12,962 nt of DNA from Beroe ovata (GCA_946803715.1 CAMPET010000010.1:415701-428662), one strand, 5' to 3'. Positions 1-9,779 are shown, counted from the first letter of the stretch. Notes: a model not told the origin generated them from the letters alone. Numbers and translations: made by a program.

Positions 1-60
<60 letters not shown>

Positions 61-150
61 CATCACACTTTACTACACAGTCACACACACACTCTCTCTC
101 ACGCCTTACAATTTACATACAAACACACACAGACACAAACACACACAGCA
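1..150. repeat. (AC)n microsatellite with degenerate CA-rich tail
   Basis: Pure (AC)29 covers 1-58, followed by CA-rich, interrupted sequence to about 150. Between here and the PDZ exon at 351 I see no other feature; this stretch is the end of the intron upstream of that exon. Confidence 0.95.
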
Positions 151-350
151 CAACATGTTACCTTCCCCGTTTTCTCTGGCCCACTTGTTTCGACCGAAAT
201 CAATACCGAAACGGACAAAATATTTTCTCTGTAGGCATATACACTCGGACTACGGTGGTATGGGTGGTATGATCCGGCAGATTCTCGCCGTGAAATCTGA
301 ATGAAGAGGAATTTTCAAGCCAGTCTAAAACACAATTATTTCACTCTCAG

Positions 351-530
351 GAAAGTTCGGTTACGTTGACAGTGTGCGTGAGAGTGTCATCGTAGCTCAA
401 GGTGACCTATCACCTGGTGATATTATACTACAAGTTAACGGTGATGCGGTTGGCGGGTTCATTCACTGGGACCTGCTCTGTGAGATCAGGAGATCTGGCA
501 GCTTGCTTACCCTGCTCCTCGTACCACAGG
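351..530 (+). CDS. MAGI: MAGI exon: C-terminal two thirds of the PDZ0 domain
   Basis: A 180 bp exon of 60 codons, phase 1 at both ends. The acceptor follows a TTTCACTCTCAG tract and the donor is a perfect GTGAGT at 531. The reading starts KFGYVDSV, which matches the strand after the ligand-binding loop (GEFPYV type in vertebrate MAGI PDZ0). It continues through the PDZ signature LSPGDIILQVNGDAV and a helix HWDLLCEIRRSG, then ends in LTLLLVPQ, the last strand. The His at the start of the second helix is the position that favours class I C-terminal ligands in many PDZ domains. The carboxylate-binding GLGF-type loop must be on an upstream exon not in this window. The last codon is split G|G and joins exon 1499-1615 in frame. 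Confidence 0.9.
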
Positions 531-1498
531 GTGAGTAATTGTTCTGGTGTGTCACGGGTATTTCATCAGTGAGGGTTGGCAGAGTGCCAAATTACTGCAA
601 ACCTATACTCTCTAGATGAGTAGATGATACATCTTGCGAGAATTTCTGTTGAGTGAAGTGAACCGAGGACCCTGTATTATTATTGGATATTATAATAGTA
701 GCACAATGAAATAGCCCATAGTACCTAGTAGGAAGTAGAATGTGCAATTATTACACACCACCCCCTTCACTTTCACGGTCTAATTGCACCCTCTCCCCTT
801 GTACTAGAACAACAAGTGTGAGAAAATCGCATTCTGCTGTATAAAAATCACATTCAGACATTCAGCTGATTTAATTTCTGATGTACGGCAATCTGATTGA
901 GTTCATAAAGGAGCAAAAGTATGTTGAGTGATCCCATAACTGAAGTATAATCACATTCTACTTTTTAGGATGATATTCCTTTCTATCACTGAAGTGGTTC
1001 CTATAGTAGAACTTTTAATGAACCTCATCCCCACAATTTCGATAGGAAAGTGACCGTTGAAAAATAAGTGACTAAACTTAGTCCTAACTCACTGCTCATT
1101 TAGTATTCATGTCACAACAACTATATGTATGTACCTGTGTGCCTGCACAATAACCTGGACTATAGTAGTACACTAGCTCCCCAAACATTAGGGGATCATG
1201 TTTGAACACCTGTTCACAGCATGTAAACACTATTTACAATGCGTTGGGACATGTAGTGGGACATATATTGTAATACATCTTTTGTGACTAGCAATTTTCG
1301 CGCTGAAAGTCAGCGTAGCCACACAATTTTAGCAGTGAGTGTGATGCGCGTTCGCTTCGCGCGCGTTTTGTCCACTCAAATTTTATCGCGGCTTCCTGCA
1401 GCGACGGAATAAAGCGCGAACAAAGTCAAACATATAATTATTCCATTTTCCAGAAAAGTAATAACTCGATCGATTTAACGTCACGAATATTGATTCAG
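531..1498 (+). other. MAGI intron 1, noncoding
   Basis: This 968 bp phase 1 intron runs from GTGAGT to a TGATTCAG acceptor. I see no coding exon in it on either strand. It is AT-rich with stop codons in all frames. A CpG-rich patch near 1298-1390 contains GCGCG runs. The 80-codon open stretch on the minus strand that reaches in from 1383 to 1625 is a shadow of the following exon. Confidence 0.8.
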
Positions 1499-1615
1499 GA
1501 AGAGGTCTACCACTGGATCTTGTACAGTTTCTAGCCCCCGTCTTCGATGAGGAATCCGAAGATTTCAAGCTCCAGAAAGTTGTCCGCCATAACATTTTCA
1601 TCAAAACTCTGCCAT
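1499..1615 (+). CDS. MAGI: MAGI exon: PDZ0-GuK linker and start of the GuK-like domain
   Basis: A 117 bp exon of 39 codons, phase 1 on both sides, with an ATTCAG acceptor and a GTGAGT donor at 1616. It encodes GRGLPLDLVQFLAPVFDEES, then EDFKLQKVVRHNIFIKTLPC, where the final Cys codon is split T|GC across intron 2. In MAGI proteins this position holds a short helix-rich linker ending in a VPCTTR-type motif. Here the join gives LPCTTRP, an exact structural match. MAGI GuK domains are known to be short and to lack the ATP-binding P-loop, so they act as protein-binding modules and not as kinases. Nothing resembling a P-loop is visible in this exon, which fits. Confidence 0.9.
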
Positions 1616-1653
1616 GTGAGTTCAACTTTGAGATATTTGCACAATTGTCAAGA

Positions 1654-1779
1654 AAATCCGATGTTTGTCGTCGGATTTATCATCTATTTTGAAGAGACGT
1701 GCTAACGATGCACGTCATCATATAACTTTGTTCAATGTGTTCGGAAAATCATGATAAATCTACCACGTCTGGCAGACGT
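1654..1779. repeat. Cluster of three short perfect inverted repeats
   Basis: Three stem-loops lie within 126 bp. AAATCCGA (1654-1661) pairs with TCGGATTT (1671-1678) around a 9 nt loop. GACGTGC (1696-1702) pairs with GCACGTC (1710-1716) around 7 nt. ACGTCT (1765-1770) pairs with AGACGT (1774-1779) around 3 nt. Two of the three share a GACGT core. They sit 39 bp or more downstream of the exon 2 donor. No function is known; this may be a decayed mobile element. Confidence 0.5.
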
Positions 1780-2401
1780 CCAAACACAAATTAATCAACA
1801 AACTCTATAATTCAATTCAGTGTTAGCCTGTTTATGCCGGCTGTTTTTATGTGTTATCTTCATGTCTTTAGTCAACTGAACGGGCACTGGCTCACGTACA
1901 CCGAGTCTAAATGCTAGACCCCCCGTATCAGAAAATATCGTTAATATTCAAAGAAAATTTTACACATATAACATCCGGAATATTATGTTTATTTGCAAAA
2001 ATGAGACAAGAATTTGACGTCTATACAAATTACTCAATATCACTAACGTCGTGTGAATATTGACCGTGTGTTCAACATATGTTTTCCCCCTCTGTCTCAC
2101 CCACCGAAATATGTATGGCATGTGTTCGCCGCTCAGCGTTCATGGACGAAGTCGTAACCTCTCCTCTCATTCGAAACGTCTTGGATTTCTTCCTTATCAG
2201 TGGTATTTCTACTCAAAACATGTGATTTTATTGCGTTTCTTCCTCCGAATATAATAGACATACAATACTCATGTGTTATACGAAATTAATTACCATGATA
2301 TCATCCCCGTAGTTTTTGAATCACTCTTTCTTTGGTTGTGTCCTTGCGTGGGGAGATTCGTTTCTTCTTCTTTTTGCGCTGTTTATCTGACGAATTGATC
2401 A

Positions 2402-2548
2402 CGTAACACCGATATTGGGCTGTCTGGAGGGAGTTCGACCCTAAAAAACAGACGTCCACTTTTTCATCAAAAAAGCAGACAACAATCAAAAAAGCGGACG
2501 TCCGCTTTTTAGGGTCGAACTTCCTCCAGACTGCCCGATATTGTTACG
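2402..2548. mobile_element. Fold-back (MITE-like) element with ~60 bp inverted arms
   Basis: The left arm (2402-2464) and right arm (2488-2548) are near-perfect reverse complements over about 60 bp around a short centre. Shared blocks are CGTAACA, ATATYGGGC, GTCTGGAGG, AGTTCGACCCTAAAAA and GACGTCC. The right arm also contains a 22 bp perfect palindrome (2489-2510) centred on GCGGACGTCCGC. There is no ORF for a transposase, and I found no convincing target-site duplication. The arrangement fits a non-autonomous DNA transposon or a foldback element. The family is unknown. Confidence 0.75.
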
Positions 2549-2969
2549 CTGTCTCAATATCGGTTTTGTATGTCTTCCTCCCTCTATACGGAATGATAAT
2601 AATCAGTTATCACTTTTCATGACGTCAAGTATCTCAGAACATCTACTTCTAATACCTTACACAGCCATATGATTACACAATGTGTGATACACATTTTAGA
2701 ATTTCCTTCCGTTATCTTGATTATGCGATTTCTAGAACTATAAGTGAGTAACCCAATGGTTTGATTCAATCAACTCTGATCATTAATCCTATTCCGCACA
2801 TTATGGTTAGTTGAGAGCCCGCCCGGAATACCAATTTCCTGGTGATTTGCCGAATCTCTGATTCAATTGCCACCCGGCAACTCTGCCGAGATACCAGATC
2901 AATGCCGCAACCATGTCTCCAACCGGTGCCACCTTCTCAGTGTATGGCTTATGTGTAGCATTATCACCT

Positions 2970-3008
2970 GTTTGTGTGTGTTTGTGTGCGTGTGTATGTG
3001 TGTGTGAG
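2970..3008. repeat. Degenerate (TG)n microsatellite
   Basis: A run of TGTGTG interrupted by TTTG, CG and TATG. It is a simple repeat inside intron 2. Confidence 0.85.
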
Positions 3009-3148
3009 ATCATGACTTTCAAAGTATCTATATCCTCCTTTCCAGCCACCTATCAGTGTTTCTAGAACATACTCGTGATGCTATGTTGTCTCTATCCATG
3101 AAAGTCTGCCCTATAGATTCTAACCCCATAGATCCCTGTCTCCCACCT

Positions 3149-3176
3149 GATTCCTAGAGACTCGATTCCTAGAGAC
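3149..3176. repeat. Doubled 13-mer GATTCCTAGAGAC
   Basis: Two exact copies of GATTCCTAGAGAC separated by two bases. It is a short local duplication with no known role. Confidence 0.7.
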
Positions 3177-5342
3177 AACTAATTTCTAACTCTGCACGGT
3201 TATATTTTACCTCGTGAAGAAGTAGAATTTCAGAGCTGGAGATTGGCTTTCAAATCTTTTGTCCGGCTATGGACCATGTTAACATTGTGTGCTCAACACT
3301 CAATCACATTTGTATGTTCATTTGTACACAAAGGTATTTGTGTGGGATACCGTTGTATCATGAAGTTATGTGTATAGTTCGATGCATGAATAACTAAATA
3401 GGGCGTTCTATTGTTTTGGTCATTCATTCTTTTGTCCATCAACTTGGATAAGTGCCTCGCAACTTTGGAATGTTCAGACGCTTTTTATATATCTGCAGTT
3501 GATATAAATAACCTCGAACTTGACCTTTGTATACGAATGTTGAATATCTTTATTTCATAGCGGGCATCTCGATTTTATTCTTACATGCATGTTTTGAAGA
3601 TTCGCATTCATCGCTACTTGACACTATCTAGTATTTACTCGTCTATTTCAAGTTCCCGCTACATAAGTGTTGGGAAGTGCTGTAACTATAGTATGGATGA
3701 ATTTCTCACGACAGGCCAGTAGCATACGAAACAGTTGAAATTATTACCATTCTTCGCCCTGAAGCCCTATATTATTGAACGTTTAGTCATAATCGTAACT
3801 CAAACTGTATTGCGAATCCAGAGGAATGTCTAACCGGAACTACTACTCCATTATTTAATCGGTGAGTCTGTCAAACTTAATTCTTATAAAATAGACGGCA
3901 AATGCCTCTCAAAAATGCTGTTCACACACAGATTATGGCTGGACTTTAGTATCATGCTTCATTTGGTACAAAAACATCCAAATTTCAATATGAATACTAT
4001 TTATAGGTCCCCTATGGTGGGCATATTTTTGGCTTCAAACCAAAGCTCTTGCAAGAAGATCACACAAAAATCATTTCTCTCCAGTTTTGAAAATTTATTT
4101 GCCATCACAAAATTCAAACCAGACGGAGCGATACTCCATGGCAGTCACCAGGTTCCCGGACAGATGCTAAACTTGCACTCGTATTCCGAGCTGAAGCATG
4201 AATCTCTATCGAAATGAAGTATTAAACTCTAGAGTCAAGAATGAGACAGAGAACGTGGTCTTCATTATTATCCCTCATCACATTTCAACCAGTATAATAA
4301 TGTCTGAATGTCTGTAGTCTTGAGTCAGCCGGTAGTCACGACTAGAACTACCGACTCGTTACAATTCGATATACTATGAGCAAATAATATATGCCCCACT
4401 GCTATAACTTGACATGAACCGATGTTGTGCACATTACAATGAGTAACTGATGTATCAGTGAACAGCGCACCATTGCGTCTGGTCAATAAGTCAACGGGAA
4501 TTAATGGACCTCGTGTAGCGGTCAGAGTGCACAATATTTCGCTGATCCAAAAATGAAATGAATTCAGAAGTAACGGTCCATCGCCACGGGGAACTGGGCA
4601 AAGCTGCGAAATACCCCTTTTTATTAAGTAGGGTTTTGCCTCTATTCCAACAGCTGTACAGCCAATAACAGGAAAATTAATAGATTAATGATAATAATAA
4701 GTTAAATTTATAATTTATTGTGGCACATCTTCTGACACTCAGCTGTGCCACGAAACGAGTTCACTAAAACATAGACAGTGCGCTTTAATAGAGGATAGGT
4801 GGAATAACGGCTATAAAGTGGATAGGAGGTCGGTGCCGTTGGTGGAGAACGCTATCGTTACCAGCTGCAGCCTTTATTAACTGAGGCTAATACAACGGTC
4901 AGGTATAAAACAGTTATCTTTGACTCGAAGTGTTGGCATGATCAATATATTCGACATTACTGTTATCAGAGTTCAAGAATTCGGAATTTCTGATAGCGCA
5001 CAGATGCAACAAGTGACACAGTCTTTGTTAGTGAGTAAAAACGTTAGTAAGCAGAAATTTATTAAGATCGCGACCTTTTGTTCAATAGCCTATTGATTTG
5101 AGCCCTGAAGTGATAGAAACAAACACCTGTCCCATGATTTAAGGGCGAAGCTTCTCGAATCCTGAAAATCACTGTGAGCAGTTGTAGCCAATAGCTTATG
5201 CTAACACGAGAGAACACGTGACCAGAATGCTTTGAAACGAGGAACCAAGGCGGTGAAGCTAATAGTAATATAAGATGGCTCAGCCACATTATAGTCGGAT
5301 CTTATTTACTCGGGTTCAAGTACCTTGGTGTTACGGGGTTCG

Positions 5343-5491
5343 CTAGTTGGGGGTAGGGTCTACGATAGTGAGGGTTTTTCGGGGACCCTGCAATTTGTAA
5401 ATGGTCATACCCTTTGGAAGAGATTTCGGCAGGCATAAGTTCCAGGGATATGGAGTTCAAAGCAGTTGGAGTCCGGAGTGTTATTAATTTC
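5343..5491 (+). pseudogene. Broken fragment of the B4GALNT-like gene
   Basis: The sequence aligns directly with 7179-7329 of the intact glycosyltransferase gene, codons about 332-381. The first 82 bases differ at 6 positions, about 93% identity. The frame starts LVGGRVYDSEGFSGTLQF, as in the parent. An 8 bp deletion then shifts the frame and a TAA follows within a few codons. A 7 bp insertion (a small GGAGT duplication) lies further on. Homology stops abruptly at both ends; beyond 5491 I see no reliable match. It lies about 0.7 kb upstream of the intact start codon and in the same orientation, as expected from a tandem duplication or gene-conversion leftover that has since decayed. Confidence 0.88.
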
Positions 5492-6185
5492 TAGTGTTCA
5501 TGCGTTCTAGGGTTCTGCAGTTTGGTGTTTGCTGTGAAGACATGAAGGAATGAAGACAGCGGCTTTTCATTGGTATCCACTCGGAACATATCAGTTATTA
5601 AGTATTGAAATTGCTTGCACATGGTAATAGAAGCAGAGTGGGACATTAGCTAGCTCAATTCATTTTTAGGAGTTCACTTGTAGGAACTAAGAGTTCACTT
5701 GTCTCCTGTGTTTTCAGCGTGGTTTGATAATACCTATTGGTCGATGTTTGAAAAAGAGGTTTTTGTCATTAATACTTGCCCCTATATCGATACTGAAAAT
5801 TCATTGCCTACGCATTGAATTTTCAGTTCGATGTTTCAAGGAGTAATGATATTTCATGGGGAGACTTATTACCGCCTCAGATGTGGGCAACAGTTTGCCA
5901 GCCAGTGAGATCAGTTACTCAGTAAATTGATTGAATGTGATATCTCTCATGAGGCGCAGATTATGGAGACTGTTTCAACTAGTTGTATAATTATTCGGTT
6001 TACTTACGCCATGGGTTTCACTGATATATTATGAAGTTGGCTCTACCATTGGGTAATATATGCTGCTACATTGTTATTGTTTCATGCATAGCTCAGTGAA
6101 CCTCGTCACACTTTCCAAGGAGCCGATATGACCCTATTAATATGCACATTAATCACAATTGACAGCAACAAAACTTCCAAGGATC
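5492..6185 (+). promoter_or_regulatory. Upstream region of the nested glycosyltransferase gene
   Basis: This is noncoding sequence between the gene fragment and the start codon at 6186. An in-frame TAA at 6150-6152 closes the reading frame upstream, so the ATG at 6186 is the first one. AT-rich TATA-like stretches occur at about 6024-6030 and 6052-6061, but none is convincing as a promoter. A near-direct repeat AGTTCACTTGT occurs twice between 5669 and 5702. The true promoter and 5' UTR cannot be placed from sequence alone. Confidence 0.4.
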
Positions 6186-7628
6186 ATGTTGGCATGGCTT
6201 GGACGGTTCCGATTATATGAAAGGGTTGCCGTTCTTATTGCTTTCATCATATTGCTTGTCATCCTTCAACACTGTACCTCATTCCAGAGCTCGGCCAACC
6301 CCGTCTTCTCTGCGACCATCTTCCATCCCATCCCGACGTACAGACTCCGCATCATCCCTGAGTGTACTTGTGTTGTCCCAGGAGATAGCAGCGTGTTATC
6401 AGTACAATTTTGTGATCCTACACAACAACAAGACTTCAGGTTCAACAACGCTGATCAACTAGTATACACAGTGACAGGAGAGTGCGTTACGATAAGCGGA
6501 GAGGAACTTGCGCTCAGAGGGTGCAGTGAGGCATCTTTCAAATTTGGGAAGCAATCTCCATTGCAGTTCGTAGACCACAGTGAAGCTATCTGTGTTTGGA
6601 CTTACAATTCCGAGACACAACTAGATTCCCGTATCAAGCTAGTTCCATGCAACAGCAACCATTCCAAAATAGAGCTCATCCGGGAACACGTGTTTTTACA
6701 GAAAAACAAAGCCCTCCTCACAGTTGCGCCAGTTCCACAGGAAGACTGTGATTTTCCCGCGTGCGGTATCAATGATGGACCAGGTGAAGTGGTTCTCCTC
6801 CCACCCTCGGAAGTGGTGAAGTGCACCAACCTTACCACGTGCCTCACTGTGGTCGTCAAGACAGCCAGACGGCCTCACCTCGTCCTCAGACTAGCACAGT
6901 CCATCAGAGACACGCGGGGCGAGGACCTGCCCATGGTGGCATATGACGATGGCGGCGAGCCATATCCAGAGGAAATGATGGAGGAGATCAGGCAGTTTCC
7001 CCTGTTGAGATACATTGTCGACGAGGAGGAAGATTTGGGTATTGCCCGAGGGAGGAATCTTGCAATCCAGCATGCGGACACCAAGTACATCATGCTGGTA
7101 GACGATGATATGCTTTTCACAGAGAATGACACGGATATCGATGCTGTGGTGAGCATGTTTGATACCACAGATCTATCACTAGTTGGGGGCAGGATCTACA
7201 ATAGTGAGGGATTTTCGGGGACCCTGCAATTTGTAAATGATCATACCCTTGGGAAGAGATTACTCCTTTTCGGCAAATATAAGTTCAAGGGATATGGAGT
7301 TCAAAGCAGTAGGAGTGTTATTAATTTCCCAACGTGCGTCCATAGTGACATCACGAGCAACATTTTCATAGCTAGGAAGGATCATATTTTAGAAGTTGGA
7401 GGGTGGGCTGAGGAGCTGAAAATCCGCGAACACAAAGACCTTTTCCTCAAACTCAAGGCTGCAAACATGAAGGTTGCATTCTGCCCTCATTTTCAACTTC
7501 TACATCACCGGTCACCGTCTCCATCTTATTATGTTTTGCGTTCTGAACCCACGAGGTCAATGCTGTGTGATAAGATATTCAAAAATATTTGGAATATCCA
7601 TAAGCATAAGGTGAGATACGTCAAGTAG
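6186..7628 (+). CDS. B4GALNT1/2-like beta-1,4-N-acetylgalactosaminyltransferase (GT12), type II Golgi protein, nested in intron 2
   Basis: An intronless 480-codon ORF. The ATG at 6186 is the first in frame after the TAA at 6150. Residues 1-13 are short and basic, and 14-27 are a hydrophobic signal anchor, so the topology is type II with a lumenal catalytic part. Residues about 60-185 form a Cys-rich stem with repeats ending QDFRF, ASFKF and KIEL, which resembles a ricin-B beta-trefoil. Residues 218-445 are a GT-A fold: VVVKTARRPHLVLRLAQSI, DDGGEP (254-259), ARGRNLAI (287-294), the metal-binding DDD at 306-308 in MLVDDDMLFTE, LVGGRI, then NIFIARKD and the acidic EEL/EHKD segment (409-418). This order matches GM2/GD2 and Sda-type GalNAc transferases. 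Sequons lie at N158, N215 and N314. The likely reaction is transfer of GalNAc from UDP-GalNAc to a galactose-bearing glycan or lipid; the acceptor is unknown. Intronless structure may reflect an old retrocopy, although no poly-A tail remains. Confidence 0.9.
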   Translation: MLAWLGRFRLYERVAVLIAFIILLVILQHCTSFQSSANPVFSATIFHPIPTYRLRIIPECTCVVPGDSSVLSVQFCDPTQQQDFRFNNADQLVYTVTGECVTISGEELALRGCSEASFKFGKQSPLQFVDHSEAICVWTYNSETQLDSRIKLVPCNSNHSKIELIREHVFLQKNKALLTVAPVPQEDCDFPACGINDGPGEVVLLPPSEVVKCTNLTTCLTVVVKTARRPHLVLRLAQSIRDTRGEDLPMVAYDDGGEPYPEEMMEEIRQFPLLRYIVDEEEDLGIARGRNLAIQHADTKYIMLVDDDMLFTENDTDIDAVVSMFDTTDLSLVGGRIYNSEGFSGTLQFVNDHTLGKRLLLFGKYKFKGYGVQSSRSVINFPTCVHSDITSNIFIARKDHILEVGGWAEELKIREHKDLFLKLKAANMKVAFCPHFQLLHHRSPSPSYYVLRSEPTRSMLCDKIFKNIWNIHKHKVRYVK

Positions 7629-7821
7629 GCGATAAATGATGAATGATGAATAAGAGCTAAAATGATAGAATTCCCATTAGAGCTAAAATTGGTGAAATAT
7701 AATAACCCGGCATGGATGCATGGAAATAACATTTAGGTTGGAGGCATCAGCATTCAGCACTGTACAACCCAAAGTAGACTATGGGTCCCTAATCCCTTGT
7801 GAAAATCTGCTAATATAGGGT

Positions 7822-7882
7822 GAAGCTGTAGGGAGAAGCTGTAGGGAGAAGAGTTGCTAGGGAGTTGCTAGGGAGTTGCTAG
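7822..7882. repeat. Two adjacent minisatellites (13 bp x2, 11 bp x3)
   Basis: GAAGCTGTAGGGA is repeated twice (7822-7847), followed by GAGTTGCTAGG three times (7851-7882, the last copy imperfect). The units share a CT(G)TAGGGAG-like core, and a further related TCTGCTAGGGAGAAGAGTT follows at 7890-7908. This is a young slippage array just past the nested gene. Confidence 0.85.
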
Positions 7883-8402
7883 AAGAAAGTCTGCTAGGGA
7901 GAAGAGTTCAGGTACTCCATCACGATGTTTGAACAGCGAAACAACGTGTGTTCTTAACCAAGATGAATTGTATACAGAGTATGAGTGAAGATGAATCATA
8001 TAGGTGAGATAACCCTGACCGTCGATGGTTATCATAGTCATACGTTGGGAAATCCCCATGACTTGTGAATATCCCCCGACCCATGTGAGTATTTTAAAAC
8101 AGGAGGGGGTGGACTGATTGTTACAATTATTGAGACTGAGTGATTTGTATCAGAAACTTGCCCCCTGCACATTTCCACTGTAGCTTGTAGCTTACACGAA
8201 GAAGAGGACTCGAAGAGTTTATTGACGTTTTATAGTTACTCAGTTTATTACGATTTAATGATTACACCTTGTATGAAATACTGCTTGGTTCATGATCTAA
8301 ACTTTGCCAAACACAACTATATAGCTATTAACTATAATTCAAAATGTTGAACTCAAATCAAATCTATAATGGTTTCCTCACAAGTTTACAACATTATTTC
8401 AA

Positions 8403-8440
8403 GGTGGTCTAAATTTGAAGAGGTGGGCTAAATTTGAAGA
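8403..8440. repeat. 19 bp tandem repeat, two copies
   Basis: GGTGGTCTAAATTTGAAGA (8403-8421) is followed directly by a copy with one change (T to G) at 8422-8440. It is a local duplication in intron 2. Confidence 0.85.
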
Positions 8441-9689
8441 TTTTAGAATCAAAAATTGATACAGTTGACCCCCTTATTTGATGATAATTCCCTTTTGCCG
8501 TACCATTCATCATTGCGATTATTGAAGTCAATTCTCTTATTCATACACCAACCCACGAAACACCTAAGTTGGTGAGCCTTAAAAGTGTGGGAGGACTGGA
8601 GGGTTTCAGAACTCAATCACTCGGTATAGTCTTAAATTTTCCAATAAACTATGTTTCGAGCAACTTTGCAGATTTAGGACTTCGTCATTCCTTCCAGATA
8701 CAGCACACCTATCATTCTTTCATTACTGGTCTCTAGATCCTTTCTTCTGAGACCTCTCTTGGCATCAAATCATTTGACATTTCCTCCCTGGCTTCCACTG
8801 AGGCTGTTGGAAATCTGAACTGTCTCAGGAGTGATGTGATTTAATAACTGATAGGTACCATTCATTATTATTGACCTAATGTCGGTCAAAGCAGGATGAT
8901 TGTTTAATTTGATAATCACTTGAAAAGCAGTGCATTGCACTGTAAATGAGCGGTTTTCATTCCGTAATACCTGGTCATTTGCCGGCTATTTCCACTCTGT
9001 ATGATAGTAGGGGCTTATACTGTGAGACACGTTCTAGTCGTTAGCGAGTTTCGAGGGAACATGTTTTCATGCGATAAAATGAATACACAATACACATATC
9101 ATAGAATGAGCAATTACATAATTGTTTAAAGAAAAAATAGAGCCCGTAGTAAATGGTGAAGACCACTTATTCTATTCTGAACATCATGCCCTGTTCGTGA
9201 GACGTTCATCCCCATTTCATCCGCCTTTGGCTTCATCTGATATACGCCATGGCGCCCTCATGTCGCACATGACCCCTAGTTTTTTGTGTTATACATTCCG
9301 CATATTATTGTACTCGACCTCGCTTACTGTGGTTTACCTTGTTCAGTATACCTAACTCACATCATATAATATGTTAGAACGTTCTCCCATTCCCAATAAG
9401 TATCAAATTTTTCTGTTATCTTGTTTTTATTAACGCTCCTCGACATTCAAAATCCTGATATTTTGCAGATCCCATCATTCATCAATTTGCTCTATGATAT
9501 ATTTAGGGACCAGATCTAGGTGTCATTGATGATAACTCCTAAATCAGTATTCTTTGAATGTTTAGATCCCTTCCTTTTCTGATCGTATTCGTTTTAAAAT
9601 CGTTATTCGTAAAATATTCTCACAATTTAAGTATGAGTTTTAGTTTATGACCACACCAGACTTAACCAGTGCTCTCTCTCTCTCTGTAG

Positions 9690-9779
9690 GCACCACAAGA
9701 CCAGCTCGCGTGGATGAGAAACCCGGGTTAGATTACCTCTTCCTAACAGAGGAGGAGTTCAATGACATGGAAAAGAAAG
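9690..9779 (+). CDS. MAGI: MAGI exon: core of the GuK-like domain
   Basis: A 90 bp exon of 30 codons, phase 1 on both sides, with acceptor CTCTCTCTGTAG and donor GTGGGC at 9780. With the split Cys from the previous exon it reads CTTRPARVDEKPGLDYLFLT, then EEEFNDMEKKG. These are the conserved GuK features: TTRP.R..E..G.DY.FLT.EEF...E. In active guanylate kinases this segment contacts GMP; in MAGI proteins it is part of a truncated, non-catalytic binding domain. The next codon is split G|GT and continues in the exon at 10253. Most of this exon is repeated at 9980-10049 after an N. Confidence 0.93.

Larger units (their letters stand above)
1616..5342 (+). other. 5' part of MAGI intron 2, noncoding
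   Basis: This is the first 3.7 kb of an 8,074 bp phase 1 intron. No exon or nested gene is recognisable. The longest open stretch (3915-4217, 100 codons, + strand) shows no known family, low-complexity composition and no splice context, and I treat it as chance. The contents I can name are a hairpin cluster (1654-1779), a fold-back element (2402-2548), a (TG)n tract (about 2970-3008) and a doubled GATTCCTAGAGAC (3149-3176). Confidence 0.7.
7629..9689 (+). other. 3' part of MAGI intron 2, noncoding
   Basis: About 2 kb follow the nested stop codon and run to the exon 3 acceptor. I see no further gene. The nearest canonical AATAAA on the + strand that I noticed is at 8643-8648, about 1 kb past the stop, so the 3' end of the nested transcript is uncertain; weaker AT-rich variants lie nearer. 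Small tandem repeats occur at 7822-7882 and 8403-8440. The intron ends in a strong (CT)n pyrimidine tract (9671-9685), with CTTAAC at 9661 placed suitably for a branch site. Confidence 0.6.

Noticed and set aside
3915-4217. 100-codon open reading frame on the + strand
   Set aside because: There is no recognisable domain, no splice context and an ordinary AT-rich composition. It is within chance expectation for 8 kb of intron.
6159-6185. Start of the glycosyltransferase at TTG 6159
   Set aside because: Eukaryotic translation starts at ATG. The first in-frame ATG is at 6186, which leaves a sensible short cytoplasmic tail before the membrane anchor.
7636-7655. TGATGA motifs as a box C/D snoRNA
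   Set aside because: The repeated TGATGA is part of a GATGAAT slippage run. No paired D box or terminal stem was found.
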